This document shows, one piece after another, positions 28,651 through 39,037 of a stretch of 64,000 nucleotides of DNA. Each line of letters begins with the position of its first letter. Position 1 is the first letter of the stretch. Source of the DNA: Leishmania infantum JPCM5 (lineage: Eukaryota; Euglenozoa; Kinetoplastea; Trypanosomatida; Trypanosomatidae). Under the pieces are notes generated by a model. The model worked only from the letters and a program-made list of their open reading frames with translations. It ran no database searches and had not been told where the DNA came from. Location of the stretch: positions 1,035,929-1,099,928 of the forward strand of contig NC_009417.2 of NCBI RefSeq assembly GCF_000002875.2, read 5' to 3'. A program made the translations under genes and the position numbers.

Positions 28651-29523
28651 GAACGGAGCAAAAAAAAAGCAACAAAAAATAAAGAAAAGCAACGGAGAGA
28701 TAGGGCATGTGATGCTGGTAGCTCACTCGGGGAGGGGGGGGGGACGAGAGGGTGTTTGACCACGTCGCGCTCTCCGTGACTTTCTTCTTGCCTATGCCTC
28801 TTCGCTCATGTGCAGCTGTGAAGTGTGCGTTTGTGTGTGTGCATATGCGCCCCTTGATTCGCCCTTTTCTATTCTTTTCGCTTGTTTCCATCATCTTCAC
28901 AGAGAGCAGCTGAAGAATGTGATAGCGAGCCGGCATGTGGAGTCACCCCCCCTTTTCACCCACTACCTCCTCCGTGCTGTTCGCTGGACACGCATGCACG
29001 CAGCTCCTGCATGGGGTTTCAGATTCTTTGTGCGCCCATCCTTTGGTACGTGCTTGTGCGTGTCGTATATGGTGTTTGTGTTTGGTGCGTATACGTTGGC
29101 AGTTGCGGTTAAGCACAAGTTAATGCGCGAGGTAGCAAGTATAATAATGCGCGGGAGCCCAACCAAAAGCAAAAGGCAAATTGAGCACCGTCCTCTGGGC
29201 CAAGCCGACAGCAGGGACGCTACACAGAGTCGAGGCTGCCATGACTTGAAGAGCGTGGCTCCTGTCCATGTGTGTGGGCGTACGCCAGCCACTGCCGCGC
29301 CTCCTCCTCCATCCACGGCTATGGTGGCCACGCCATGCGTCTCCCTTTTCACCTCTTCATCTTCAATTTCAGCGCCCTCCTCAGCGTGTCTTGGAGGGTT
29401 CACACAGCAGCGAAGTCAAAAAGAAAACCGCGCCACGGCTCGCCCCCACCCACAGGACGACAGCACCCAGACAGAAGGAAGCTGCAAGCACGCGGATACG
29501 TCGCTGTTGTTGTCGTGCGCATC
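28651..29523. other. Spacer, no gene seen
   Basis: About 870 bases, with A runs directly after the MPP stop (28660-28685), a G run at 28732-28743 and GT-rich stretches. The open frame preceding the SRP-receptor gene (from 29272) has no protein-like composition and is treated as 5' untranslated. Confidence 0.55.
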
Positions 29524-31002
29524 ATGAGTGTCCTACATGAGGTGCTGGTCAACGAGACAATCATAGAGGCGGTGCGGGTGGCTCTTGACAAATACACCGC
29601 CGAGGGGCATCAGCTCTCCGCAGCAAGCGGTGACGGCGGCCTCTCCGTGGAAGAAGAGAATTTAATCCGTAGTGGTGTTCTTGCCGGGTTGCAGGATCTC
29701 TGCGCAGCCGCCCAGCAGAGTCTCACCCGCATGACATCACTGGAAAACGCCAAGGGGGCGGACGGCGTCGCGCATTTGCGTCCGGCGACAGAAATGACCC
29801 CGACCACGCCGCGGGCGTGGAATTCCGCTCTCGCACGACTGGGACGCAACGCAACGGCGATGCAAGATGTCGTGCAGCAGGCGGTGTCCAGCATCTGGGC
29901 CCATCTGTGCAGCGGTATGAACCGCAAAGGAAACGGTGTCGAGCTCATCGCCGCCACCGCTGTCTACGCGGCCACCCCGGAGGTGACTCGAGCACTGGAA
30001 GCCGCTGCCGCAGCGCAGCACGCTCTTGCAGGGGATGATGCCTTGCCAGCGGACGCTGCGTCGCCGATGCCGGCCGGGAGTATTGCCGTGCGTTTAAGCA
30101 CTTTCTCTTCTGCGGAGTGGGCGTGGCTGTCGGCTACCCTCGTGCTTGGCTACCTGATTGTGTTCTTTGTGTTTGGGCGTATACTGGGTTTTGGTGCTGT
30201 GCTCAACCGGCGGCGGCCGCGGACGACGACGGTGCTGATTGGCCTGCCCGGCAGCGGAAAGACGGCACTCTTCGTGCAGCTGGTGCACCATCAGCAGCTC
30301 TTCGATTCACGGACAAGTATGCGCGAAAACAGTGGATACATGTGTGCAGCTGCGCAGCATGGCCGCTCCAACAGCACGGCAGGGGTGAAGGTTGTCGACT
30401 GCCCTGGGCATCCGCGCCTGCACCAGGGAATGTTGCGCGCCCTCAATGAAGCCGTCAACGTCGTCGTGGTCATCGACTCCGTCACCGTCCAGGACAATCA
30501 ACAAGAGGGCGTTGCCGCGCTGGCGGAGTTTCTTTTCAATGTTTTGCAGTCACCTGAGTTCTACGGGGTCCGCCGGCTCCTCTTTGCGTGCACGAAGCGC
30601 GACGAGGTGATCAGCTACGCCTCCAAGGCGGTGCGCAAGCTTCTAGAGGCGGCCATGGTTCCCTCGATCGAGTCGCGGAAGAATGCGATGGGCCGCGTGG
30701 AGAGCGTACGCGACGGCAACAACGCGGTCATCACCGGGGAGGGCAAGCCTGGCGGCGGGAGAAGCGGTGGTGGCCGTCGGTACATGCTCTCCTTGGACGG
30801 CGCGGACAGCGATGACGGCGGAGGGCAGGCGCCGCCTCGCCATGGGCCTTTGCGTGGGGCGGCCGGAGCGAGTGCGAAGAGCTTCAGCTTTGACCAGCTG
30901 GGGATTCCTCTGGCATTTGTGGACGTGAGCAGCCGGCCGAACGCGGCGGAGCACAAGTACTCGATCGCCATTGTCGAAGACTTCCTGCTGGGGAACGGCT
31001 GA
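29524..31002 (+). CDS. Signal recognition particle receptor beta subunit
   Basis: A 492-residue protein from the ATG at 29524. A cytosol-side or lumenal N-terminal region of about 195 residues is followed by one hydrophobic segment (about 199-225). Directly after it comes a Ras-like GTPase domain: P-loop GLPGSGKT (240-247), DCPGHP (292-297, the G3 motif) and TKRD (357-360, the G4 motif). This order, single membrane anchor then G domain, is that of SR-beta, which anchors SR-alpha to the ER and lets it receive ribosome-nascent chain complexes. At 492 residues it is longer than the roughly 270-residue animal protein. The extra length lies in the N-terminal region and in a loop of about 70 residues between G4 and the final strand (Gly/Ser-rich, about 400-455). 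The last block (FDQLGIPLAFVDVSSR) fits the G5 region. Confidence 0.88.
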   Translation: MSVLHEVLVNETIIEAVRVALDKYTAEGHQLSAASGDGGLSVEEENLIRSGVLAGLQDLCAAAQQSLTRMTSLENAKGADGVAHLRPATEMTPTTPRAWNSALARLGRNATAMQDVVQQAVSSIWAHLCSGMNRKGNGVELIAATAVYAATPEVTRALEAAAAAQHALAGDDALPADAASPMPAGSIAVRLSTFSSAEWAWLSATLVLGYLIVFFVFGRILGFGAVLNRRRPRTTTVLIGLPGSGKTALFVQLVHHQQLFDSRTSMRENSGYMCAAAQHGRSNSTAGVKVVDCPGHPRLHQGMLRALNEAVNVVVVIDSVTVQDNQQEGVAALAEFLFNVLQSPEFYGVRRLLFACTKRDEVISYASKAVRKLLEAAMVPSIESRKNAMGRVESVRDGNNAVITGEGKPGGGRSGGGRRYMLSLDGADSDDGGGQAPPRHGPLRGAAGASAKSFSFDQLGIPLAFVDVSSRPNAAEHKYSIAIVEDFLLGNG

Positions 31003-32837
31003 GGGAGCGGATGTGTCGGCGTTGAAAAGAAAAGAGAAGTAGACCACAATGACGGAAGGCTGGTGGGTCGGTAAGGAGAGGTAGACGAGGTCGTGCTGAC
31101 GAGTGTCCCGTGTCGAGAGGGTTTCCCTCGAGTCTTTCTTTTTGTTGCTGTGTGGAGCACCGGCGCTCTCGAGCACGTCTGTGCGCTCGTGGTTCTCTGC
31201 CCCCCCCCCCCCCAGTCATGCATCTTTCTCATTTCTGTTGTTTTTTGATACCCTTGTCGTCGCTGCTGGCGTGGGGGCGCCTCTGTGTGCGTGTTTGTGT
31301 GGGCGCGTGCAGAGATGCGCGTTTGGTGGGTGTGGCCTCTTGTGCATTTCCCGGCTTTCTCCCGTCATTTACGTCCCTCTGTCTCTCGTCATCTTGTGCG
31401 CATAATTTCTTGTTCTTTGCTGCCCACACCGTTGCTGTGAACTTCTCCGCCCTCGCTCCTTCTCTCTCGGTCTCCTTGCGCCTTTTTGGGTCGGCGTACG
31501 GGTTCTTTGTGCACGCACGTGCGGATTTCGTGTTGTCATCTTTTCGTGCACTTGTTGGCTCCTTTCGCATCCTTGTCCACGTACACGTGCTCACATGTCC
31601 GTGAGAGCATGACATACGGAACCGGAGTGGCGAAACCCCCAAAAAAAAACGCCTCTCTACCCTTCCTTACCCCCCCCCCCCGATGGGGACGGGGGCATGG
31701 AAAGGGCACAACACCCTTCGGTGCGTGGTATCGCAGGGTTCAGTACGCCCATCCTCCTTGTCGGTGTGTGTGTGTGTGTCTGTGGCGACATCTAAAAGCC
31801 AAGCCAGTTGCTGTTCCAGTGTTCGTGCATAGCAACAAGAGAGAAGAAAAGACCAAACAACGGCAAGGGCACGCGCAGTCCCTACAGTGCGTGCGTGCGT
31901 GCAAATGCTTCCAGGGGCTACCGCAAGAGCTCCGTCATCTATGATGGCACGGGTTGTTGCGTGCGGGAGCACACACTCTTATACACGCACGCATACATGC
32001 ATACGTAGCTGCCGACGCGATCCTCATCTCTCTCCCTTGTGTAGCTACCTATGCCGTGCAGCGGTAACGGTGGGTGCTCGACACCCTTTTGCTTTTTTCT
32101 TGAATTTCGTTTGCCAGCCAGCCACAGCAAATGGCGCATGCCGCAGACCGCACCTGCACGCCTCGCTGCTCCGTCTGCATAGACGACGAAGGAGTACACT
32201 AAGTCATGTCTGCGCCCGCTGCCAGCGCTCTACGCCCCTCTTCCACTTCCTCATGCGTGTAAAAGCTCTCTGCTTCTTCCCTCATCTCGTTTTCTTCTTT
32301 TTGTTGTTGTGGTTGTTGCTGAGCCTTTGCTGTCTCGATCTCTCTTGCACCCTTGCGTCGATACACCCGTGCGCCTTGGGCATACTCGATGGCACACAAA
32401 CGGAAGCCCTGTTTCGTTTCTCTGCGCCTGCTTGCGCGACTCTCTTTCTCTCGCTCTCTCTCTCCTCACCGGCTGCCCATCTCTTCAGTGAAACGTCTTT
32501 GTAGCGATCACGGCTGTGAGTGTTTTGTTGACAGTAGGTCGTGCTGTCGTTGTGGCCAATCTTGCCCCTCGCGATCCGCCTCGGTGTCGCTTCTTCCACT
32601 GCCGCCGTGGAGCTGCCCTTTCTTCTCTGTGCCCGTGCGTACTGTGGTCTGCGGTGCCGTTGGCGTTGCCGAGCCCCATCCGCCACTCGCTGTGGAGATT
32701 TACACGGACGCCACCATTTTGTTTGTTTGTTTGCAGCTGTTGCCGTTGTCTCCCGCACCCTTGTGGACCCCCGCTTCCCTCTTCCCCCTTTCCCCACCCT
32801 CTCTCTTCCCCGCGATACCCCGTGCATCCGAGACAGC
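31003..32837. other. Long spacer, no gene seen
   Basis: About 1.8 kb. C runs at 31201-31215 and 31671-31681, an A run at 31640-31649 and a GT run near 31765-31780. Open frames are low-complexity. The pyrimidine-rich stretch ending TTTGTTTGTTTGCAG (about 32718-32735) could be the trans-splice acceptor for the dynein-chain gene. Confidence 0.55.
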
Positions 32838-35800
32838 ATGAGCAGCTTTCTTTCGCTCTCGTCGCGCCGTAATCAGCAGCCTCACAGCCGTGACAGTGTT
32901 ACGAATGCGACGAGTGTCACAACAGCCACGCCAACCAGTGGTGGCGGTAGCGGCCCCATGCACAAGTCGTCGTCGTCGTCGTCGCGGGCATCGGTGCAAC
33001 ACAGCAGGCCCATCAAGGTGGTATCGTCAACCTCTCGCGAGGAAGTGCGGAAGCGCCCACATGAAATGCGCGCTGAGGTGGAGGGCATCATCCACGTGCT
33101 CGATGGTGGCATCAACCGAACGCCGCTGCCCCTGCAGCAGCGACAGAGCCTTCTCAGTGGAGTGCCGCATGAACTGCAGCTGCTAAGCAGCGGCGGCACC
33201 GCTGGAAGTCGCCAGGAGACGACTCAGGAGGCGGGCAGCACGGTGAACCTCATGTGCGGTGAGCTGGGCAGCTCTTTCATGCACTCGTCTTTCATGCTCA
33301 GCACGAGCAGACGCAGCAGCGTGAAGCCCGACTCAATGGCGGTGAACGCCCAAACCCAGAGCAAGGGGAGCAGCGAGACTGGTGACCACGGCAGCGGCGT
33401 CGGCCGACGCACCACTGGGGGCGACATCCGCAGCCTTGATTCGAGCCTTCAGTCGCTTTCCTTTGCCTGTGACCACCGCATCTCGGATCGCTCGTTGTCC
33501 GTGTACGACTCCCCGTCGATGCGAAGACGCAGTATCGCTGTCGCTGGCAACGCCGCCGATGCACCGCTCCCCAGACTCGCTCAGCGCAACACGCTGCTAG
33601 AGGAGGCCACCTACGCCCCCCCTGCGCCGCTGACAGCAACTGAGAAAGCGGCATGGCGCAAGGCAACCACCACCGTCGTTCTCACCGAGACCCCGACCAT
33701 CTTCCTCTACGCTCATCAGGACGAGGCCGTGTCAAACGAGCACGCTGACAAGGTCACCACCGTCGTGGCGCGCAACAGCGAGTATGCGGCCGTCGAGGAG
33801 ACGTACCGCACCGACGAGGGCACGCAGTTTCACAGCACCGGCGCCATCACCATGCGCGCGCCAATGAAGTCGGTGCAGACCGAGGTGCAACCGCCGGCGA
33901 GGAAGGACAGCGGGGCTCTGCAGGTGACCCCATGGATGCTGAAGGACGCGTACGCGGCGGCGCTGGAGGCGGCAGAGGACGCGGAGGAGGATACCCAGGA
34001 GGAGCGACAGCAGCAGGCGGGTGACGCAGCTACCGAGGCGGCTGGTGGCGGTGCCGGCACAAATGTCGAAGACGCCCTGCGTGACGGAGATAACATCGAC
34101 GGCGACGGCAGCCTAGAAGACGATAACCAAAGCAGCGAGAATGGGCAGTCCACCTTGATGTCGTCGGAAACAGTGACGCATACGATGAGCAGCGATGGGG
34201 GCATGGCAAACAGTGCCAAAGTCGCTACTGGGGCCTCGGCCACGACTGCTGGCGTGGCAGCGAGCAGGCAGTGGATGCTGGCGGAGACGTTGCTTTCCAC
34301 GCTGCGCATCATGGAGCGTGCGGTGGTGCAGAACAACATGGAGGCGGTGCAGCTCGCCTATCGCGGTATCACAGTGGAGACCTTTGACCAAGGTACGGGG
34401 ACGGGTGCAGCGAACGGAGCGGCCATTCCCGCTTCTACCGCCAACGCTCCTGCCCCCGCGACTGCGATGCGTGCGCTAACGGCGGTACCGGGGCCGGTGC
34501 CAGCGGCTATCAGCGTGCACACCACCTCTCTGCCAGGAATCCCGGACGACGCCCCTGCCGCGACTCCAGGGGTTGGAGGAGAGGCAGCGGCGACGGCGGA
34601 CGGAAAGCCGGCTGGGCAGGTGATTGACGCGGAGAGCAGACAACCGGATGATGCGGCGAAACTCACATCATGCGCAGCCGCGGCCTTCATCGACGCCCCG
34701 CCGGTGCGACTCAGCGAGGGGATTTGCCTTCTCTGGCGTTTTGGCTCGCCGCAGCTTACGCGCGATCGCGGTGTGGCGTGCATGACGTGGAACCGGCGTG
34801 AGAGTGACATGCTGGCGGTGGGTTACACCGCGCGCCGGCGATCGTTGCCGCAGGGCGACGCCGGCAACAGGGCTAGCGATAGCTCGTCGGTCATGGCATA
34901 CAAACGAGCTCAGGGTCAGGAGGCGCACGGGATGGTGTGCTGCTGGTCACTCAAGAACCCACTGGCTCCGGAGCTCGTCCTGTACCTGCGCGGCGAAGCT
35001 GACGTCACGGCCCTCGCCTTTTCTGTTGAGCACCCAAGCCTGCTTGCCGTCGGCAGCAGCACTGGCGAGATTGTCGTCTACGACATCCAGCACGACGTCT
35101 TGCTCCCTTCTATCGCTCCCGCCGTCGTCGGCGCGACCGGCGGCCAGCACACCGGCTCTATCTGGGAGCTGCAGTGGGTGCCGAAGGGAAAGGAGCACGG
35201 CGAGTTCCTCACGTCCATCTCCGCTGACGGCCGCGTTGTGCAATGGGCGGTGGGCAAGTCGATTGAGCGCGTCCCACCGGATCTCATGCACCTGCAGCGC
35301 CAGCCGGGGATGCAGGTAGAGAAAGCCTTTGTCGCTGGTGTCGCGGAGGCGGAGGCGGAGGCGGCTGCGGCAGTGTTGGCCGAGTCCGCGGTGGGCGGTA
35401 AAGGCTGTCAGAAGACGCAGCACCGAAAGTCGACTCAGAAGAGCGGTGCCGGGACTGCGACTACCCGAACCGCCGGTGGCGGCGGCGCTGCGGAGGAGGC
35501 GATCCTGTCTCGGCAATGCGGGGGCATGTGCTTCGATATTTGCCCTACGGACACGGCGGTGTACATCGTCGGCACCGAGGACGGCTCCGTTCTGCAGTGC
35601 AGCAAGAGCCAGACGGAGAACTACGACTTCGAGTACGAGTCACACGCGGAGCTGGTGTACCGCGTTCGGTGGTCGCCCTACAGCGCGGCATACTTTCTCA
35701 CCTGCTCGGCGGACTGGACGTCGCGTCTGTACAAGGTCGGCACGAGAAAGGCGCAGCTGCGCTTTCACAGCGTCCGGCAAGACGCCGTACAGGACGTGGC

Positions 35801-36092
35801 GTGGTCGCACACGAACGCTCTCACCTTTGCCACGGTGACGGCGCAGGGCAACGCCGAGGTGTGGACGATCATGGATGCCATGCACCCCCGCGCCAATGTC
35901 GAGTACCGTGACCACCGCCGTCTCAGCGCTGTCCTTTTCGCAGAGCAGGAGACACCCGTGCTCGTCGTTGGCGACGAGGAGGGCGACGTGACGGTGTTCC
36001 GGCTGGACGGATCGTCGTACAACCGCGGGGACGTCACAGATGACGAGCAGGAGGCGTGGCTGAAAGAGGCGGTCCGGAAGCAGCTTACGTAA
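32838..36092 (+). CDS. Axonemal dynein intermediate chain, IC138/WDR78-like
   Basis: A 1084-residue protein. Residues 1-600 are Ser/Thr/Ala-rich with one possible conserved stretch (ETPTIFLYAHQDEAVSNE, about 278-295). A WD40 propeller follows: VACMTWNRRESDMLAVG (about 645), ADVTALAFSVEHPSLLAVGSSTGEIVVYD, LQWVPK, FLTSISADGRVVQWAV, a Gly-rich insert, GTEDGSVLQCSKS, YRVRWSPYSAAYFLTCSADWTSRLYKV (about 950) and a last WD near AWSHTNALTFATVTA. The CSKS...YESHAELVYRVRWSP pattern is typical of the intermediate chains of inner-arm dynein I1/f, especially IC138 (WDR78/DNAI4). Expected place: the flagellar axoneme, where this chain regulates bending. The start at 32838 follows a pyrimidine-rich region; upstream in-frame Mets lie in low-complexity sequence and were not used. 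Paralogue assignment is by eye. Confidence 0.85.
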   Translation: MSSFLSLSSRRNQQPHSRDSVTNATSVTTATPTSGGGSGPMHKSSSSSSRASVQHSRPIKVVSSTSREEVRKRPHEMRAEVEGIIHVLDGGINRTPLPLQQRQSLLSGVPHELQLLSSGGTAGSRQETTQEAGSTVNLMCGELGSSFMHSSFMLSTSRRSSVKPDSMAVNAQTQSKGSSETGDHGSGVGRRTTGGDIRSLDSSLQSLSFACDHRISDRSLSVYDSPSMRRRSIAVAGNAADAPLPRLAQRNTLLEEATYAPPAPLTATEKAAWRKATTTVVLTETPTIFLYAHQDEAVSNEHADKVTTVVARNSEYAAVEETYRTDEGTQFHSTGAITMRAPMKSVQTEVQPPARKDSGALQVTPWMLKDAYAAALEAAEDAEEDTQEERQQQAGDAATEAAGGGAGTNVEDALRDGDNIDGDGSLEDDNQSSENGQSTLMSSETVTHTMSSDGGMANSAKVATGASATTAGVAASRQWMLAETLLSTLRIMERAVVQNNMEAVQLAYRGITVETFDQGTGTGAANGAAIPASTANAPAPATAMRALTAVPGPVPAAISVHTTSLPGIPDDAPAATPGVGGEAAATADGKPAGQVIDAESRQPDDAAKLTSCAAAAFIDAPPVRLSEGICLLWRFGSPQLTRDRGVACMTWNRRESDMLAVGYTARRRSLPQGDAGNRASDSSSVMAYKRAQGQEAHGMVCCWSLKNPLAPELVLYLRGEADVTALAFSVEHPSLLAVGSSTGEIVVYDIQHDVLLPSIAPAVVGATGGQHTGSIWELQWVPKGKEHGEFLTSISADGRVVQWAVGKSIERVPPDLMHLQRQPGMQVEKAFVAGVAEAEAEAAAAVLAESAVGGKGCQKTQHRKSTQKSGAGTATTRTAGGGGAAEEAILSRQCGGMCFDICPTDTAVYIVGTEDGSVLQCSKSQTENYDFEYESHAELVYRVRWSPYSAAYFLTCSADWTSRLYKVGTRKAQLRFHSVRQDAVQDVAWSHTNALTFATVTAQGNAEVWTIMDAMHPRANVEYRDHRRLSAVLFAEQETPVLVVGDEEGDVTVFRLDGSSYNRGDVTDDEQEAWLKEAVRKQLT

Positions 36093-37747
36093 TCCACCGT
36101 CTGCTTGTTAGTCAGGAGTGGAAGTGGATGAGGGGCAGAGCCGCGCTGGGGAGCGTGAGGTGAACTGCATGCTCTCCGGCTCCCATCGTTTCACGTTGAT
36201 GAGAGCTCGTGCGCGCTAGTTGTCTTTTCTTCTGCGCCTCTCACTCGTCCACGGCGTTGGCTGGGTGTAGGCGTTGCTCTTCTTTTTGTGGTGATGTTAT
36301 CTTCGTCGTGAACATGGCTCTTTAGCCTGCTCATGTCTCCGTGGGTGATCCCGCGGAGTTGAATGGCGGAGAACGTGAGAAAGGCCCGTTTCCTGTGAAA
36401 GGGAGACAGCGAAACGAACCCGAAAGGGGCGGCGACGCGGGCGCGTGTAGTACGACCAGATAAGTGCGCGTCTGTGTGTGTGTGTGTGTGTGCTGGGTCT
36501 TTTTTTCCAATCCGCCCAGCTGTGCCCACCTCCCCCCCTTGCTCACCTCATTCTCTCCGTTTGTGTTTTAGTAGTAGTATCCCCCACCCCCTTCTCTCTG
36601 CGTTGTTCTAGATGCCATTGGGTGCTGACGCTCGTCGCACGTGTGTGCCTTCACGATAGATGAACGTGGGCGCGTGCTTGTTCTGCTCTCTCTGTTTGTG
36701 CGAGAGAGGGGGAGAGAGCCATCTCTCCGATTGTGGTTGGTTACTACGCGTCTGGTTGTCGCCCTCGCATCTCTATTCCTGTGAGGTTTTGGCTCGGTAG
36801 TCTTTGCCATGTACACTTGCATGTATGATAGCTCTCTTACGTCCTCGCACGCTCGCACTTGTCCGGCCCGTCTTTTCGTTTTGCTTTTGCTTTTTTACAT
36901 TTTCTTATGTTTGTGTCGCTCCTCCATGCAGCGATGTGCCCGCACGTATTAGACGAAGTAAAGGCAAAAGAGGCACTTGTGCCGGAGCGTGTGTGCGGCG
37001 GTGAACAACTTACTGCCGCTCTCCCTTTCTGACGCACCCTTCTGCAAATCTGGTGCGCGCTCACTCATGATGCAGATAGGCGCACGAACTGCAAAGAGGT
37101 GAACGAGGCATTACCAGATCGGCAATGCCCTCTCGAACTGTCCCTTCTGCGTCCCCCTCCCCTCCCACTCACCCTCGCGCCCTGCACTTACTTCCCCGCT
37201 TCATCTAACGACGGAAGAGGAGGTGATTTCTTGCTCATGAGTGGGGGTACATGTGGCTTGCGAGGTGGCGAACGACGATTCTACGTCGCTGTAGATGGCA
37301 GCCGCTTTTCTTGCGCTCCACAGACACAGGAGTGCACCTCGCGCCACAGTAGCCGAGGGCTGCTTTATCCTTTGCGTTTGTAATCCTCGTGTCCGCAGTG
37401 CTGCCTCAGTACCGCCTGTCTCCCCATCCGATCTCTCTCCTTGCCTTCTCGACCCTCGTCTTCCCACCACCACTCCTTCATGGAACATTCAACAACGACA
37501 AAAATAAGAGCCTCGCTGCAGTCCTCCGGCACCCACGCAACGGCAGCAGCAACAACTAGCCAAGGGCGATTGCTTGCGTGTACGTGTGTTGGTCTGCCTT
37601 CTCGGTGGTTCGCGCTTGTCCTCTTCGAGCTCCCCCGTTCCTTCTGCCGCCGCTTCCATTCGCACGAGAGCAGCAGGCGCGGACGTGTTTCGTCTTTTTT
37701 CTCTGTAATTGACACGCTCGCACGCGCCGGCGTGTGCCAGCCCGAGT
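36093..37747. other. Long spacer, no gene seen
   Basis: About 1.65 kb. A GT run at 36473-36492, T-rich tracts near 36498-36505 and 36870-36905, and purine-rich stretches. No protein-like frame of useful length. The LIM-gene start is chosen at 37748, just inside a slightly longer open frame from 37709. Confidence 0.55.
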
Positions 37748-39037
37748 ATGGAGCAGCAAGGTGAGGCAGAGGCACCACCGTCGCCGACACAGCCTACCGA
37801 TGCGCCAACGGTGAAGACCAGCTCGGCTGACGGGGCAAGCGGTGCGCCGCCTAGTGCAGCTAACGCTCCTGCCGGTACGAAGGGCATCAACTCGGTGCTT
37901 CAGCAAGTCGACGGCCCCGTTGTGGCCACTGGCCATGCGCAAGAGGATGGCGCCAACGCTCCCACCGCGGTTGTAAGGGGCAAAGCCAGCGCGAAGGCGG
38001 TGAAGCGGGAAGTTGGGAGCAGCAGGGTCGACGGCACGCCAAGTGCCATAGCCGCGTCGTCGACGTCGTTGGTTTTTAGCCAAGGAAGCAACAAGACGGA
38101 TAATCATATGCCTCATTCCACCGCGCCGGTACACCTCGGAGACGGAGTTCAGTATAGCTCGGCGATCGCCGTCGGGTCAGCGCACACGGCTGCGCCACAT
38201 CAGCCGCGCTTGTCATCGTCGCCGCGCTACTCGCACAGCGGTCGGCAAGTCATTTCGGACGCGTGCAAGCGCTCCGAGCCGTTCCTGCGCGGCGCTGATG
38301 GCAACTACAGCACCGTGTACGCCGCAAGTGGCCTGACCGTTAACGCACAGTACCAGACGATCCCTGAGGAGCACGCCGAGTACCGCCAGCGCAACAAGGT
38401 GAACCTCAATTACCGGGGGCCTCTCTACGTGGTCGAGGATGTGTGCGTGCCGTGCAACGCCTGTGGCGGCCCTGTTGACCCTGTGCGCCGCGTACCGGTC
38501 GGCTCTCTCTTTTTCCATGAAGGATGCCTTCAGTGCTACCTGTGTGGACGTCGCACCGGTGTCGCAGGTCTATATATGCAGGTCGATCGCCAAGCTGTCT
38601 GCAGCGAGTGCGCCGGCCGCGGCTACGAGCATTGGGTGCCGCGCCAAGAGGTGGAGTCGCGCGGCATGGTGTACGGCGCCACGCGAGGCGATGTTTATGC
38701 AGCTATGGACGCGCATGACCGCGGTGCTGCGAAGCATCGGCAACGGCGCATTGGGAGCCTGCCCATCACAGCGGGTGGCGGCCCCTCGACATTGAACAAG
38801 GCTATCGTGCCGGGAGCGCTGCCACCGACTCTCTCCATCGCCAACGTGCACAACCGCCGGAACACCAGTGCCCGCTCCTTTGCACTGATGGAGCGGCAGC
38901 AGTACTACACCCAGAGCGATAACAACGTCATTATGGCGTTGCCTGCCTCGGCGGCGCGGCCGCCGTCCGTGACTGGCGGGCGAAAAGGTAGCACGGCGCC
39001 GCTGCAGTACCGCCTCACAAGCGGACGACACGCGTGA
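37748..39037 (+). CDS. Protein with a single LIM-type zinc domain
   Basis: A 429-residue protein from Met at 37748. Residues 1-215 are low-complexity (Ala/Ser/Pro/Thr). One zinc module begins at Cys236: Cys236, Cys239, His257, Cys260, Cys263, Cys266, then a CSEC pair further on (about 282-285). The spacing C-x2-C-x17-H-x2-C-x2-C-x2-C-x(n)-C-x2-C is that of a LIM domain, which mediates protein-protein contacts in cytoskeletal or regulatory scaffolds. A tyrosine/basic stretch precedes it (YQTIPEEHAEYRQRNKVNLNY). Residues beyond 300 are again low-complexity. No catalytic domain is present. Partner unknown. Confidence 0.8.
   Translation: MEQQGEAEAPPSPTQPTDAPTVKTSSADGASGAPPSAANAPAGTKGINSVLQQVDGPVVATGHAQEDGANAPTAVVRGKASAKAVKREVGSSRVDGTPSAIAASSTSLVFSQGSNKTDNHMPHSTAPVHLGDGVQYSSAIAVGSAHTAAPHQPRLSSSPRYSHSGRQVISDACKRSEPFLRGADGNYSTVYAASGLTVNAQYQTIPEEHAEYRQRNKVNLNYRGPLYVVEDVCVPCNACGGPVDPVRRVPVGSLFFHEGCLQCYLCGRRTGVAGLYMQVDRQAVCSECAGRGYEHWVPRQEVESRGMVYGATRGDVYAAMDAHDRGAAKHRQRRIGSLPITAGGGPSTLNKAIVPGALPPTLSIANVHNRRNTSARSFALMERQQYYTQSDNNVIMALPASAARPPSVTGGRKGSTAPLQYRLTSGRHA

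Noticed and set aside
29272..29523. N-terminal extension of SR-beta
   Set aside because: The open frame before 29524 has spacer-like composition and no protein-like pattern.
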